From positions 186,001-250,000 of the forward strand of contig CAVRIZ010000008.1 of assembly GCA_963721445.1 (NCBI GenBank): 64,000 nucleotides of DNA. The letters run 5' to 3'. How positions within the stretch are numbered: the first letter of the stretch is position 1; every line of letters begins with the position of its first letter. Shown here in pieces: positions 1 to 8,578 of the stretch. Source of the DNA: DAIOEK01 sp963721445 (GTDB lineage Bacteria > Chloroflexota > Anaerolineae > Anaerolineales > Anaerolineaceae). The notes beneath the pieces were generated by a model that was not told the origin of the DNA, did no database searches, and worked only from the letters and a program-made list of their open reading frames with translations. The position numbers and the translations under genes were made by a program.

Positions 1-2041
1 AATGCACGTGACCAATTCGAGCACATTGCCGAGATGATCCCCTCCATCCCGCGGGAATTGGTCGCCACCATTGCCTCTCTCGAAGATCCACTCCAAACCG
101 TATATTCCATCGCGAACTTCCAACGGATGGATGTCTCGGAGGCGCAGGCGATACTGGAAATTAATTCCGCCAGTGAAAAACTTCATAAATTGGTCAGTGT
201 CCTTGCCCGTGAAGGGGAGGTACTCGAACTTGGGCAGAAGATACAAAATGAGGCGCGGTCCGAAATTGAGAAAATGCAGCGGGAATACTTCTTACGCGAG
301 CAGATGAAAGCCATTCAAAAGGAATTGGGGGATGGTGATGAGACCGCAGCCGAAGTGGATGAGTTCAAGAAGAAGATCGAAGCTGCGCATATGCCGGAAG
401 AACCAGCCAAAATGGCTGTCCGCGAATTGGAAAGACTTTCCCGATTGCCAACCGCCGCTGCGGAATATGGTGTCATCCGGACGTACCTCGACTGGTTGGT
501 TTCTCTTACCCTGGGCAACCAGTACATCCGATAATTTGGATATAGTCCATGCGCGTGAAGTCCTTGATCAGGATCATTATGGCTTAAAGGATATCAAGGA
601 ACGTATTCTTGAATTCCTGGCTGTTCGGAAACTTCGCAATGAGCGAGCAGCAGACTTCGCAAAAATGGTCAAGAAAGATTTTATTCGCAAAACACGGGAA
701 GGCGTCATCTTGTGCTTCATCGGTCCTCCCGGGGTCGGTAAAACATCGCTTGGTCAATCGATAGCCCGTGCGTTGGGACGCAAGTTCATCCGGGTCTCGC
801 TCGGTGGTGTGCGTGATGAAGCGGAGATACGAGGTCACCGTAGAACGTATATCGGCGCTCTCCCTGGTCGGATCATCCAAACCATCCGGAGAGCCGAATC
901 GCGGAACCCGGTCTTCATGCTGGATGAAATAGACAAACTCAGCTTCGATTTTCATGGCGATCCCGCATCCGCGCTGTTGGAAGTATTGGACCCTGAACAA
1001 AACTCGGAATTCAGAGATAACTATCTTGAGGTTGCATATGACCTATCTCAAGTGATGTTCATCACAACCGCGAACTCATATGAGACGATCCCGGCACCAT
1101 TGCTGGACCGCATGGAAGTGATCCAGCTGGCAGGCTACACAGAAGGTGAGAAGCTGGCCATTGCGAAGAGTTACCTCATACCACGCCAGTTACGGGAAAA
1201 TGGACTGAAGAGTAAGGAGATCTCTTTCACCGATTCGGGAATTCGGGAGATTATCCATTCGTACACCCGTGAAGCCGGAGTTCGAAACCTGGAAAGAGAA
1301 ATAGGATCCATCAATCGCAAGTTTGTCACTCATCTGGCAGAAGGAACGAAGAAAACAATCACTATCAATCCTCGAATCGTCCATGAGCTTCTCGGAAAGC
1401 CGATTTATCGCGGAACTGAGGAAATTTTGATGCGAACGATGCTCCCGGGCGTCGCGACAGGTCTCGCCTGGACTCCGGTTGGTGGAGATGTGCTATTTAT
1501 TGAAGCAACGATGATGTCTGGTTCGAAAGGATTTCAGGTAACTGGCTCTATCGGAAATGTGATGCAAGAATCAGCCAAGGCAGCTCTTTCTTATGTTCGC
1601 TCCAAAGCTGCTGACCTGAAGATTGACGCTGATTTTTTTGATAAGCATGATCTCCACCTCCACGTCCCTGCCGGAGCCCAACCCAAAGATGGGCCATCAG
1701 CGGGTGTGACAATCGCAACAGCCCTGGTCTCACTCATTACCGGACGGCAGGTAAATCCTGATGTGGCTATGACTGGTGAGATCACATTACGTGGTCAGGT
1801 TTTGCCCGTCGGCGGGATAAAAGAAAAAGTCATCGCGGCTCACCGAATTGGCATCAAAACTGTAATACTACCTCGTCGTAACGAGATGGACCTCGACGAT
1901 CTGCCCGCAGAAGTGAGAAATGCGATAAAATTTATTCCAGCCGATAGCATAGATGATGTGTTAAAAGCTGCACTCATGAAGAAAAGTAAACCAATACCAA
2001 AAACACCGAAAATGCCTGCCAATGCCCCCAAACATCATTAA
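1..2041 (+). CDS. lon: Lon ATP-dependent serine protease, 5'-truncated by the window and frameshifted
   Basis: Lon degrades misfolded and regulatory cytosolic proteins. The reading frame is already open at base 1, so the gene starts upstream. Bases 1-507 encode the end of the Lon substrate-binding domain (IPRELVATIASLEDPLQT, then a coiled-coil region). The protein continues one frame over from about base 509 with the AAA+ module (GPPGVGKTS near 722, VFMLDEIDKL near 911) and the protease domain, with catalytic Ser in PKDGPSAG (near 1697) and Lys in GGIKEK (near 1820). The conserved DWLVSLPW is recovered only by dropping one base of CTTA at 505-508, so the gene carries a +1 shift. Whether this is a sequencing error, a mutation or recoding cannot be decided here. 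Family assignment is certain. A receiver-domain gene follows 10 bases after the stop. Confidence 0.93.
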
Positions 2042-2051
2042 TGGAGCCAGG

Positions 2052-2435
2052 ATGAATCCAGAAGGCCATATTTACATCATTGAAGACGATAAAACCATGG
2101 TTGGCTTACTGAAAACTCTCCTGGAAATGGAGGGTTTTCAGGTTTCCACGTACAACCACAAATCTGGATCATCCATCCCCTTTCTGGTGTCTTCAATAAA
2201 TCCCTCGATGATACTTATGGATGTGAATCTTCGAGACTTGGATGGTCTCGAAATTCTTCAACAAATAAAGTCCGATCCGACGGTTTCCGGTATTAAAATC
2301 ATCATGTCATCCGGATCCGATTATAAAGACTTATGCCTCCGTTATGGGGCAGACAGTTTTCTTCTCAAACCTTATATGCCAGACGATCTCATTCGGATGA
2401 TACGGGATGTGCTGGCAAAGAAAGATAGTATGTAG
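2052..2435 (+). CDS. Single-domain response regulator (receiver domain)
   Basis: This is a stand-alone CheY-like receiver of 127 residues with no output domain. The acidic pair is in IYIIEDDK, the predicted phospho-Asp in MILMDVN, the Thr/Ser switch region in IIMSSGS, and the conserved Lys in FLLKPY. An ATG at 2022 would overlap lon; the ATG at 2052 is preferred because GGAG and AGG precede it and the receiver fold begins there. No histidine kinase is adjacent, so its partner is unknown. It directly abuts the PHP-domain gene, whose GTG start immediately follows the stop, so the two are probably cotranscribed and translationally coupled. Confidence 0.85.
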   Translation: MNPEGHIYIIEDDKTMVGLLKTLLEMEGFQVSTYNHKSGSSIPFLVSSINPSMILMDVNLRDLDGLEILQQIKSDPTVSGIKIIMSSGSDYKDLCLRYGADSFLLKPYMPDDLIRMIRDVLAKKDSM

Positions 2436-4193
2436 GTGAATAATTTGGGGAAAAAACCGAATACACTCCGTTGGTACAACATTGATCTGCATTTACACAC
2501 GCCTGCTTCCAGTGATTATCAACAGGAGGATGTTACATATTTAGATATCCTCCAACGGGCAGAGGCAAGAGGCGTGGATATGTTGGCATTCACCGATCAC
2601 AACACCATTGCCGGATACCGACATATGTTGGATGAAATCAATCAGCTCGCCCTGTTGGAAAAATTAAACCGATTACTTCCTGAAGAAAAAACCAAATTGA
2701 CCGAATATCGAAGGTTGACGACCCAGATACAGATAATACCTGGCTTCGAATTAACCGCGACATTTGGATTTCATATCATTGCCTTATTCTCGCAATCGAC
2801 CCCCTTGCGCGATATTGAACATTTGCTGCTCAATTTAAATATTCCCTCTGATCAAGTTGATGAAGGATCCGCGACTGTTGGCGCTACCAGTGATGTCATC
2901 ACGGTTTACCGAATGATCAAACAGATGAACGGACTCACCATCGCTGCCCATGCCAATTCCGCCAATGGTGTTGCGATGAAAGGCTTTCCGCTCGGTGGAC
3001 AAACTCGAATTGCCTATACGCAAGACCCCAACCTGGATGCCCTTGAAGTGACCGATCTCGAAGTCAAAGGGGGCCGGTCAACAGCGGGTTTTTTCAATGG
3101 GACCAAACCGGAATACTCCCGCCGGATGCACTGTATTCAAGGATCCGACTGTCATCGTCTCTATACCGATCCGGTCCGCAAAAAGAATCTGGGGGTCGGT
3201 GATCGTACGACCGAAGTGTTATTGGCAGAACCGACATTCGAAGCATTGAAGGATTTATTTACCCATAATGATTTCGCGCGGACACGTCCCCGGCGATTGC
3301 AGGAAGAGCCGGCATTCGATTTCATTCAAACTGCGATTGATGAAGGTCCGAATATCATTCAAGAGTTCCACGAGAGTATGACCATTAAAGGTGGAAAACT
3401 CTACGCGCTCATTTCTGATATCTGCGCCTTTGCGAATACGAACGGTGGGACGATTTATGTGGGTCTATCCAGTGACGGAAAGAAACCACCGGTTGGCGTG
3501 CTGGATACAGATAACTCTCTCAATCAATTGGAAAAAGAATTGGCGAATCGGATCAGCCCCCATCTGCATTGCACAGTCGATGTGAATGAATATCGCGGGA
3601 AGAAAATTATTCGAGTACTCATTCCACGTGGAGATGATCCACCTTATGCTGTCGATGATAATAAGATCTACGTCCGCGATGAAGCAGAAACAGGTCTAGC
3701 TATCCGGGATGAGATCGTCAATCTCGTTCTACGAAATCAGAAAGCCCCAATCGCGGAGCCGGATCAAACCCGGACAACCACCCCTGCCAGTATGGAAAGA
3801 CCACCAGAATTACCGGTTGAAAAGCCCAATGGGACAACCGCCCATCCAAGGACAGGTGTGGAAATTATCACGGTTGAAGAGCGTAATGGCGTTCGATACT
3901 ACACGATGCGTGACCTGCGAAATGGGAATATCGTTAAAAATGTTACCCACTCCTCCGCCCGCCGGTTGTGGCACTACGCCATCAAACGGTATGATGAGAT
4001 GGAATTGTTGGGTGATAAATTGCAGATCCATTGGCAGGGCGAATATGGGTTGGTTCGTAAATACCAGCAAGGTCAGATATTTATCTATGACCTGGTACAG
4101 AGAGAAGAGAGTGCATTCCGGTTCTATTTTGGTGTCACGCCAAATGGTATTCATGGTCCCTGGAAAACATTGACAGGTGAAGAAGAAGCATGA
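2436..4193 (+). CDS. PHP-domain metallophosphoesterase fused to an AlbA_2/Schlafen-type domain
   Basis: This 585-residue protein has three parts. Residues about 14-290 form a PHP domain: DLHLHTPAS (His19, His21), FTDHNT, GFEL, TIAAHAN and GSDCH supply the metal-binding residues of a phosphoesterase. Residues about 295-430 match the AlbA_2/Schlafen-like putative DNA-binding domain (QEFHESMTIKGG, FANTNGGTIYVGL, KIYVRDEAET). A Pro-rich linker is followed by a C-terminal segment of about 110 residues that I do not recognise. PHP domains occur in polymerases, histidinol phosphatase and nucleotide phosphatases, so a nucleic-acid or nucleotide substrate is an inference only. It starts with GTG immediately after the receiver gene and overlaps the GNAT gene by 4 bases, which suggests an operon. 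Confidence 0.82.
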   Translation: MNNLGKKPNTLRWYNIDLHLHTPASSDYQQEDVTYLDILQRAEARGVDMLAFTDHNTIAGYRHMLDEINQLALLEKLNRLLPEEKTKLTEYRRLTTQIQIIPGFELTATFGFHIIALFSQSTPLRDIEHLLLNLNIPSDQVDEGSATVGATSDVITVYRMIKQMNGLTIAAHANSANGVAMKGFPLGGQTRIAYTQDPNLDALEVTDLEVKGGRSTAGFFNGTKPEYSRRMHCIQGSDCHRLYTDPVRKKNLGVGDRTTEVLLAEPTFEALKDLFTHNDFARTRPRRLQEEPAFDFIQTAIDEGPNIIQEFHESMTIKGGKLYALISDICAFANTNGGTIYVGLSSDGKKPPVGVLDTDNSLNQLEKELANRISPHLHCTVDVNEYRGKKIIRVLIPRGDDPPYAVDDNKIYVRDEAETGLAIRDEIVNLVLRNQKAPIAEPDQTRTTTPASMERPPELPVEKPNGTTAHPRTGVEIITVEERNGVRYYTMRDLRNGNIVKNVTHSSARRLWHYAIKRYDEMELLGDKLQIHWQGEYGLVRKYQQGQIFIYDLVQREESAFRFYFGVTPNGIHGPWKTLTGEEEA

Positions 4194-4630
4194 ATTCTTC
4201 TGCTTGGATCATACGTCAGATAATTTTTCCGCACGATTACCCGCAAATAACTGAACTCTGGCAGAAAGTGGGCGGCGGAGTCAAATTTGGCAAGTCAGAT
4301 ACCGAAGCAGAAATCCGAAAAAAATTACTGCGAGACCCGGACCTATTTTTAGTGTGTGAATCAGAAGGCAGGATAGTAGGTACTGTGCTTGGTGGATTCG
4401 ATGGACGACGTGGAATGATCTACCATCTGGCTGTTGCTGAGAATTATCGAAAACGGGGGATAGCGCATGCGTTGATGAATGAGATCGAAAACCGGATCAC
4501 AGCCAAGGGCGCTTATAAAATTTATTTGATGATGGACAAGAATTTTCCCGACCTGGTTGAGTTTTACACAAAACTTGGCTGGTCTATGATGGATGTTGTA
4601 ACAGCCGGAAAGGAATTTTATCCCAAATGA
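4190..4630 (+). CDS. GNAT-family N-acetyltransferase
   Basis: This 146-residue protein has the GCN5-related acetyltransferase fold. Features are the beta strand with ESEGRIVGTVLGG, the acetyl-CoA pyrophosphate loop (VAENYRKRGIAHALM), and the C-terminal strand FYTKLGW. It resembles YpeA-like enzymes, but the acceptor substrate cannot be read from sequence. The ATG overlaps the stop of the PHP gene, and its own stop overlaps the next ATG (ATGA), so it lies in a tightly packed operon. Confidence 0.86.
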   Translation: MNSSAWIIRQIIFPHDYPQITELWQKVGGGVKFGKSDTEAEIRKKLLRDPDLFLVCESEGRIVGTVLGGFDGRRGMIYHLAVAENYRKRGIAHALMNEIENRITAKGAYKIYLMMDKNFPDLVEFYTKLGWSMMDVVTAGKEFYPK

Positions 4631-5124
4631 TTCGATATGCGATTCTCACGATATCCGACCGTTCAGCCAGAGGCGAGAGACCTGACCTCTCGGGTCCAGC
4701 TCTGGTGGAAGCTGTCGAGCGCACAAATGGTAAGGTGGTATTAACTGATTTGATCCCTGATGAGCAGAATCAGATCGCGGCCTTGTTACGCCACTGGTGT
4801 GACGAGGATCGGGCGGATATTATTCTCACAACTGGTGGAACGGGTTTTTCGCCGCGGGATATAACCCCCGAAGCAACCCTTCAGGTGATCGAGAGGTCTG
4901 CCCCAGGACTGGTTGAAGCGATGCGCGGGAAAAGTCTTCAGGTCACACCTCATGCGATGCTGTCTCGGGCGCAAGCCGGGATCCGCAGGAGAACGATCAT
5001 CATCAATCTGCCCGGCAGTCCGACTGGCGCGGTGGAGAACTACGAAATGGTAGCTTCGGTTCTGCCCCATGCCATCGAATTACTGAGGGTGGATCATGTC
5101 CCGGATTCACACCATAAAATGTGA
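4627..5124 (+). CDS. Molybdenum cofactor biosynthesis protein, MoaB/MogA family
   Basis: The protein has 165 residues with the MoCF-binding fold: AILTISDRSARGE at the N-terminus, ILTTGGTGFSPRDITPEAT, and the molybdopterin-binding NLPGSPTGAVEN near the C-terminus. Members adenylylate molybdopterin (MogA) or do so for tungsten cofactors (MoaB of archaeal type). The length fits the MogA/MoaB group rather than MoeA. No other moa/moe genes lie in the window. It is the last gene of the 2052-5124 run, and a promoter for efp follows. Confidence 0.86.
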   Translation: MIRYAILTISDRSARGERPDLSGPALVEAVERTNGKVVLTDLIPDEQNQIAALLRHWCDEDRADIILTTGGTGFSPRDITPEATLQVIERSAPGLVEAMRGKSLQVTPHAMLSRAQAGIRRRTIIINLPGSPTGAVENYEMVASVLPHAIELLRVDHVPDSHHKM

Positions 5125-5146
5125 CTCCAAGTAATAAAATCCTCCC

Positions 5147-5175
5147 TTGTCTATCCTACTCAGGCAGGATATAAT
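5147..5175 (+). promoter_or_regulatory. Sigma70-type promoter of efp
   Basis: TTGTCT at 5147-5152 and TATAAT at 5170-5175 are separated by 17 bases. Start of transcription would be about 30 bases before the efp ATG at 5212, and GAGGAAG just before that ATG is the ribosome binding site. Confidence 0.65.
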
Positions 5176-5211
5176 CACCCGTTGACTTAATTCAAGGATC
5201 GAGGAAGAACG

Positions 5212-5769
5212 ATGATTGATGTAAACGACCTACGCAAAGGCACCACATTCGAATTGGATAGTACCCTATATAAAGTATTGGATTATTCCCACAATAAATC
5301 CGGTCGAGGGAATGCCTCCATCCGAATCAAAGCACGCAATATCCGAACTGGAACTACCCTGGAAAAAACCTTTCAATCTGGCGATCGGGTGCAAGATGTC
5401 CGATTGGATTTCCATAATGTGCAGTATCTGTATGGTGATGGGGATAATTTCCATTTTATGGATCTCGAAACCTACGAACAACCCGCCATTCCGGCAAAAA
5501 TCATTGGCGAATCAGCCGGTTTTCTAAAAGAAGGCATGGAAGTAAAGCTGACTTTTTATCAGAATGAAGCAATCGATATTGATCTACCCACCTCTGTAGA
5601 TTTGAAAGTAGTCCAGGCAGAGAATGCTGTAAAAGGCGATACGGCTACAGGGGTTACCAAGAAGGTTAAAACCGAAACTGGCCTCGAAGTCAGCACCCCT
5701 TATTTCGTCAGCGAAGGCGACACGATTCGTGTTGACACCCGAAATGGCTCTTACGTAACACGGGTGTAA
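5212..5769 (+). CDS. efp: Translation elongation factor P
   Basis: EF-P binds between the P and E sites of stalled ribosomes and promotes peptide bonds at polyproline stretches. The protein has 185 residues with the KOW-like N-domain, the central OB domain (VQYLYGDGDNFHFMD, YEQPAIP) and the C-terminal OB domain ending GLEVSTPYFVSEGDTIRVDT. The tip of the modified loop reads NKSGRGNAS, so the residue matching E. coli Lys34 is Arg32 and the usual proline before the glycine is Ser30. An Arg tip is known from rhamnosylated EF-P of the EarP type, but no earP is in the window, so the modification is unknown. It has its own promoter and a terminator. Confidence 0.96.
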   Translation: MIDVNDLRKGTTFELDSTLYKVLDYSHNKSGRGNASIRIKARNIRTGTTLEKTFQSGDRVQDVRLDFHNVQYLYGDGDNFHFMDLETYEQPAIPAKIIGESAGFLKEGMEVKLTFYQNEAIDIDLPTSVDLKVVQAENAVKGDTATGVTKKVKTETGLEVSTPYFVSEGDTIRVDTRNGSYVTRV

Positions 5770-5818
5770 ATCCAGCCGAGACAGAGGACAAAGAACTAAT
5801 TCTCAAGACAAACCAAAA

Positions 5819-5846
5819 ACCGCGGCTTTTTTGCCGTGGTTTTTCT
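5819..5846 (+). terminator. Rho-independent terminator of efp
   Basis: Stem CCGCGGC (5820-5826) pairs with GCCGTGG (5833-5839) with one G-U pair and a T loop, followed by TTTTTCTT. It ends about 20 bases before the next gene, so that gene needs another promoter or read-through. Confidence 0.8.
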
Positions 5847-5865
5847 TAATGGTGAAAGGGATTTG

Positions 5866-6570
5866 ATGAAAAAGCATCTACTGATCGATTTGGATGGAAC
5901 ACTGCTTGAAAACGATATGGATGTGTTCGGTCCGGCATATTATCGTTTATTGGGAAGTCACCTTTCTAAATGGATTGTCCCAGATTTGATGATCAAGTAT
6001 TTGTTGTCCGGTACAAATGCGATGATCAATAACCTTGATCCGAAGAAGACTTTGGAAAATGTGTTCGATGAGATCTTTTATCCTGGTATAGGGGTTGAGA
6101 AGAGAACAATTATCAACCATATCCATGAGTTTTATAGAGAAAAGTTTCCCCGATTGAAAGAGTTAACAAAACCGATACCAGATGCCATCCAATTAGTGAA
6201 GAACGCCCAAAAGCAAGGGTATAAAGTATCCATCGCAACCAATCCGCTTTTTCCCCGGACAGCCATTTTGCAGCGCTTATTCTGGGCTGAACTATCCCCT
6301 GATGAATATCAATTCACCCTCATTCCATCTTATGAGAGTTTTCATCACGCTAAACCCAATCCGGAATATTACCTCGAATTCATCCAGCAACTGAATGCCA
6401 TGCCAGAAGAGTGTGTCATGGTTGGGAACGATATCGAAGCAGATATCATCCCATCCAGCCAAATTGGTATACCCGCCTTCCACATCTCCAATTATTCAGA
6501 CCATCTCAATGAAAACCGTTGGCGAAGTGGCAAACTAAAAGATGTTATCCCCTGGCTGGCAACCATATAA
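5866..6570 (+). CDS. HAD-superfamily hydrolase
   Basis: This 234-residue protein has HAD motif I (LLIDLDGTLLEN, nucleophile and acid/base Asp), motif II Ser/Thr region (VSIATNP), the conserved Lys in HHAKPNPEYY, and motif IV (MVGNDIEADI). A helical cap sits between motifs I and II, as in phosphoglycolate phosphatase-like type I enzymes. The substrate is unknown. The frame also opens at a GTG at 5836, but that lies inside the efp terminator; the ATG at 5866 with GAAAGGG upstream is the better start. Confidence 0.85.
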   Translation: MKKHLLIDLDGTLLENDMDVFGPAYYRLLGSHLSKWIVPDLMIKYLLSGTNAMINNLDPKKTLENVFDEIFYPGIGVEKRTIINHIHEFYREKFPRLKELTKPIPDAIQLVKNAQKQGYKVSIATNPLFPRTAILQRLFWAELSPDEYQFTLIPSYESFHHAKPNPEYYLEFIQQLNAMPEECVMVGNDIEADIIPSSQIGIPAFHISNYSDHLNENRWRSGKLKDVIPWLATI

Positions 6571-6679
6571 GAAATGTATAAGAGTTTTACAAAAGCCTTT
6601 ATATACCCTTAAAACAAGGGGATGGATTGGTATAATCAAGGTCAAAGAATAGTTAGCCACCGAATATCGGGAGGTATGA

Positions 6680-8542
6680 GTGAATTCTCGCAACCAATCA
6701 TATATAGTTTATCTACTACTTTTCATCGCGATCATCGCCATGGTATTTACTCAGTTCAGACAATCGTCTACTGGTGCAGATACTTTGACCATCAACCAGG
6801 TTGCAGCGGATATTAAATCCGGTCTGGTAAGGCGCATTAGCATAGATGAAAATCGATTAGCTGTTGTCTATGCAGAGAGTGAAAAAAAATCCAATAAGGA
6901 ACCGACTGAAACTCTCGTCAAACAATTGGTAGATTTGGGTGTCACATCAGACCAATTAGCTCCAGATAAAATCAAAATTGAAATTAAGCCACCAAATGCC
7001 TGGGTCGGGATATTAACGATCATGGGATATGTGTTGCCCTTCCTTCTTTTGGGCGGCATCTTGTGGTTCATCTTCCGGCAGGCACAGGGAAGTAATAATG
7101 CTGCCATGTCCTTTGGAAAATCCAAGGCTCGTATGTTCACTGGAGATCAACCTTCCGTGACATTTGCTGATGTCGCAGGTGTAGAAGAGGCAAAAGAAGA
7201 GCTGAAAGAGGTCGTGGAATTCTTGCGGGAACCGCAAAAGTTCATCTCTCTCGGGGCGCGTATTCCAAAAGGAGTACTGCTGGTAGGACCTCCTGGAACC
7301 GGAAAAACACTCCTCGCAAAAGCGGTGTCGGGAGAAGCGGGTGTACCTTTCTTCTCCATCTCCGGTTCGGAATTTGTAGAAATGTTTGTGGGTGTAGGTG
7401 CGAGCCGTGTCCGTGATCTATTTGAGCAGGCAAAACGCCACTCACCCTGCATCGTTTTCGTGGATGAGATCGATGCTGTCGGTCGGCAACGCGGAGCCGG
7501 ACTCGGCGGTAGCCACGATGAACGGGAGCAGACACTCAATCAGATGTTAGTGGAGATGGATGGTTTTGACACGGATACCAACGTAATCATCATGGCCGCC
7601 ACCAACCGCCCTGACATCCTGGATCCAGCGCTGCTTCGACCTGGACGGTTTGACCGCCGGGTTGTCCTTGATCGGCCTGATGTCCGCGGTCGGGAAGCCA
7701 TTCTCAAGGTGCATGTCAAGGGTAAACCCCTCGCTCCTAATGTGGACCTCAACATACTTGCCCGTTCGACTCCGGGTTTTGTGGGTGCCGATCTGGAAAA
7801 CCTGGTAAATGAAGCGGCGATCCTCGCAGCACGTTTAAATAAGAAAGTGATCAACCAGCCTGAATTTGAAGAAGCAATTGAGCGGGTTATCGCTGGACCA
7901 GAACGCAAGAGTAGATTGATCAACCCGGAAGAAAAGCAGATTGTTGCCTACCACGAAGCCGGCCATGCTGTTTTGATGAACGCCATTCCCGAGTCAAATC
8001 CGGTCCAAAAGGTGTCCATCATTGCCCGCGGAATGATGGGTGGGTACACATTGGCGCTTCCTGAAGAAGATCAGACACTCATGTCACGCAAGAAAATGCT
8101 GGCAGAGATCATCGGTCTGCTAGGCGGGCGGGTCGCAGAAGAGATCGTCTTTGACGACATCACCTCCGGCGCGTCCAATGATATTGAACGGGTAACTCAA
8201 CTTGCCCGTCAGATGGTTACCCGTCTCGGCATGAGCGATGAGTTGGGACCCATGGTATATGGACAAAAGGAAGAATTGATCTTCCTCGGTCGGGAAATCT
8301 CTGAACAACGGGATTATTCTGAAGCGATAGCAGAAAAAATTGATGCTGAAGTTCGCAAAGTAGTAAATCAGGCATACAAAGAAGCTAAGAAAATCCTGAC
8401 CACATATCGTAAAGAATTGGATGCAGTGGCAGACCGGTTATTGGAAGTGGAAACACTTTCGCGGGATGAGTTCGAAAAAATATTCCCTCCACCCAATCCT
8501 AAGAAGAGTGGTACTCCAGTACTCGCACCGAAAGCTGTCTAA
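6680..8542 (+). CDS. ftsH: ATP-dependent zinc metalloprotease FtsH
   Basis: FtsH is a membrane-anchored AAA+ protease that removes unassembled membrane proteins and short-lived regulators. The 620 residues show two transmembrane helices (about 8-25 and 107-131), an AAA+ domain with GPPGTGKT (203-210), IVFVDEIDA, the second region of homology (TNRPDILDPALLRPGRFDR), and the Zn site HEAGH (425-429). The start is a GTG placed 5 bases after GGGAGG; an ATG at 6676 is out of frame. A TATAAT lies at 6631-6636. Length is normal for the family. Confidence 0.97.
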   Translation: MNSRNQSYIVYLLLFIAIIAMVFTQFRQSSTGADTLTINQVAADIKSGLVRRISIDENRLAVVYAESEKKSNKEPTETLVKQLVDLGVTSDQLAPDKIKIEIKPPNAWVGILTIMGYVLPFLLLGGILWFIFRQAQGSNNAAMSFGKSKARMFTGDQPSVTFADVAGVEEAKEELKEVVEFLREPQKFISLGARIPKGVLLVGPPGTGKTLLAKAVSGEAGVPFFSISGSEFVEMFVGVGASRVRDLFEQAKRHSPCIVFVDEIDAVGRQRGAGLGGSHDEREQTLNQMLVEMDGFDTDTNVIIMAATNRPDILDPALLRPGRFDRRVVLDRPDVRGREAILKVHVKGKPLAPNVDLNILARSTPGFVGADLENLVNEAAILAARLNKKVINQPEFEEAIERVIAGPERKSRLINPEEKQIVAYHEAGHAVLMNAIPESNPVQKVSIIARGMMGGYTLALPEEDQTLMSRKKMLAEIIGLLGGRVAEEIVFDDITSGASNDIERVTQLARQMVTRLGMSDELGPMVYGQKEELIFLGREISEQRDYSEAIAEKIDAEVRKVVNQAYKEAKKILTTYRKELDAVADRLLEVETLSRDEFEKIFPPPNPKKSGTPVLAPKAV

Positions 8543-8551
8543 TTGAACTTC

Positions 8552-8578
8552 AAGGCTGTCCGTGAGGACAGCCTTTTT
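8552..8578. terminator. Bidirectional terminator between ftsH and the acyl-CoA synthetase gene
   Basis: A perfect 10-bp stem (AAGGCTGTCC / GGACAGCCTT) with a GTGA loop is followed by a T run on the plus strand. The converging minus-strand gene ends at 8577, so the hairpin can serve both. Confidence 0.85.

Noticed and set aside
584..1000. Minus-strand ORF inside lon
   Set aside because: Shadow of the conserved AAA+ coding frame on the other strand.
5836..5865. GTG start for the HAD hydrolase
   Set aside because: It falls in the efp terminator hairpin and has no ribosome binding site, unlike ATG 5866.
7147..7535. Arg/Ser/Pro-rich minus-strand ORFs inside ftsH
   Set aside because: Composition and position are those of antisense reading of a conserved AAA+ gene.
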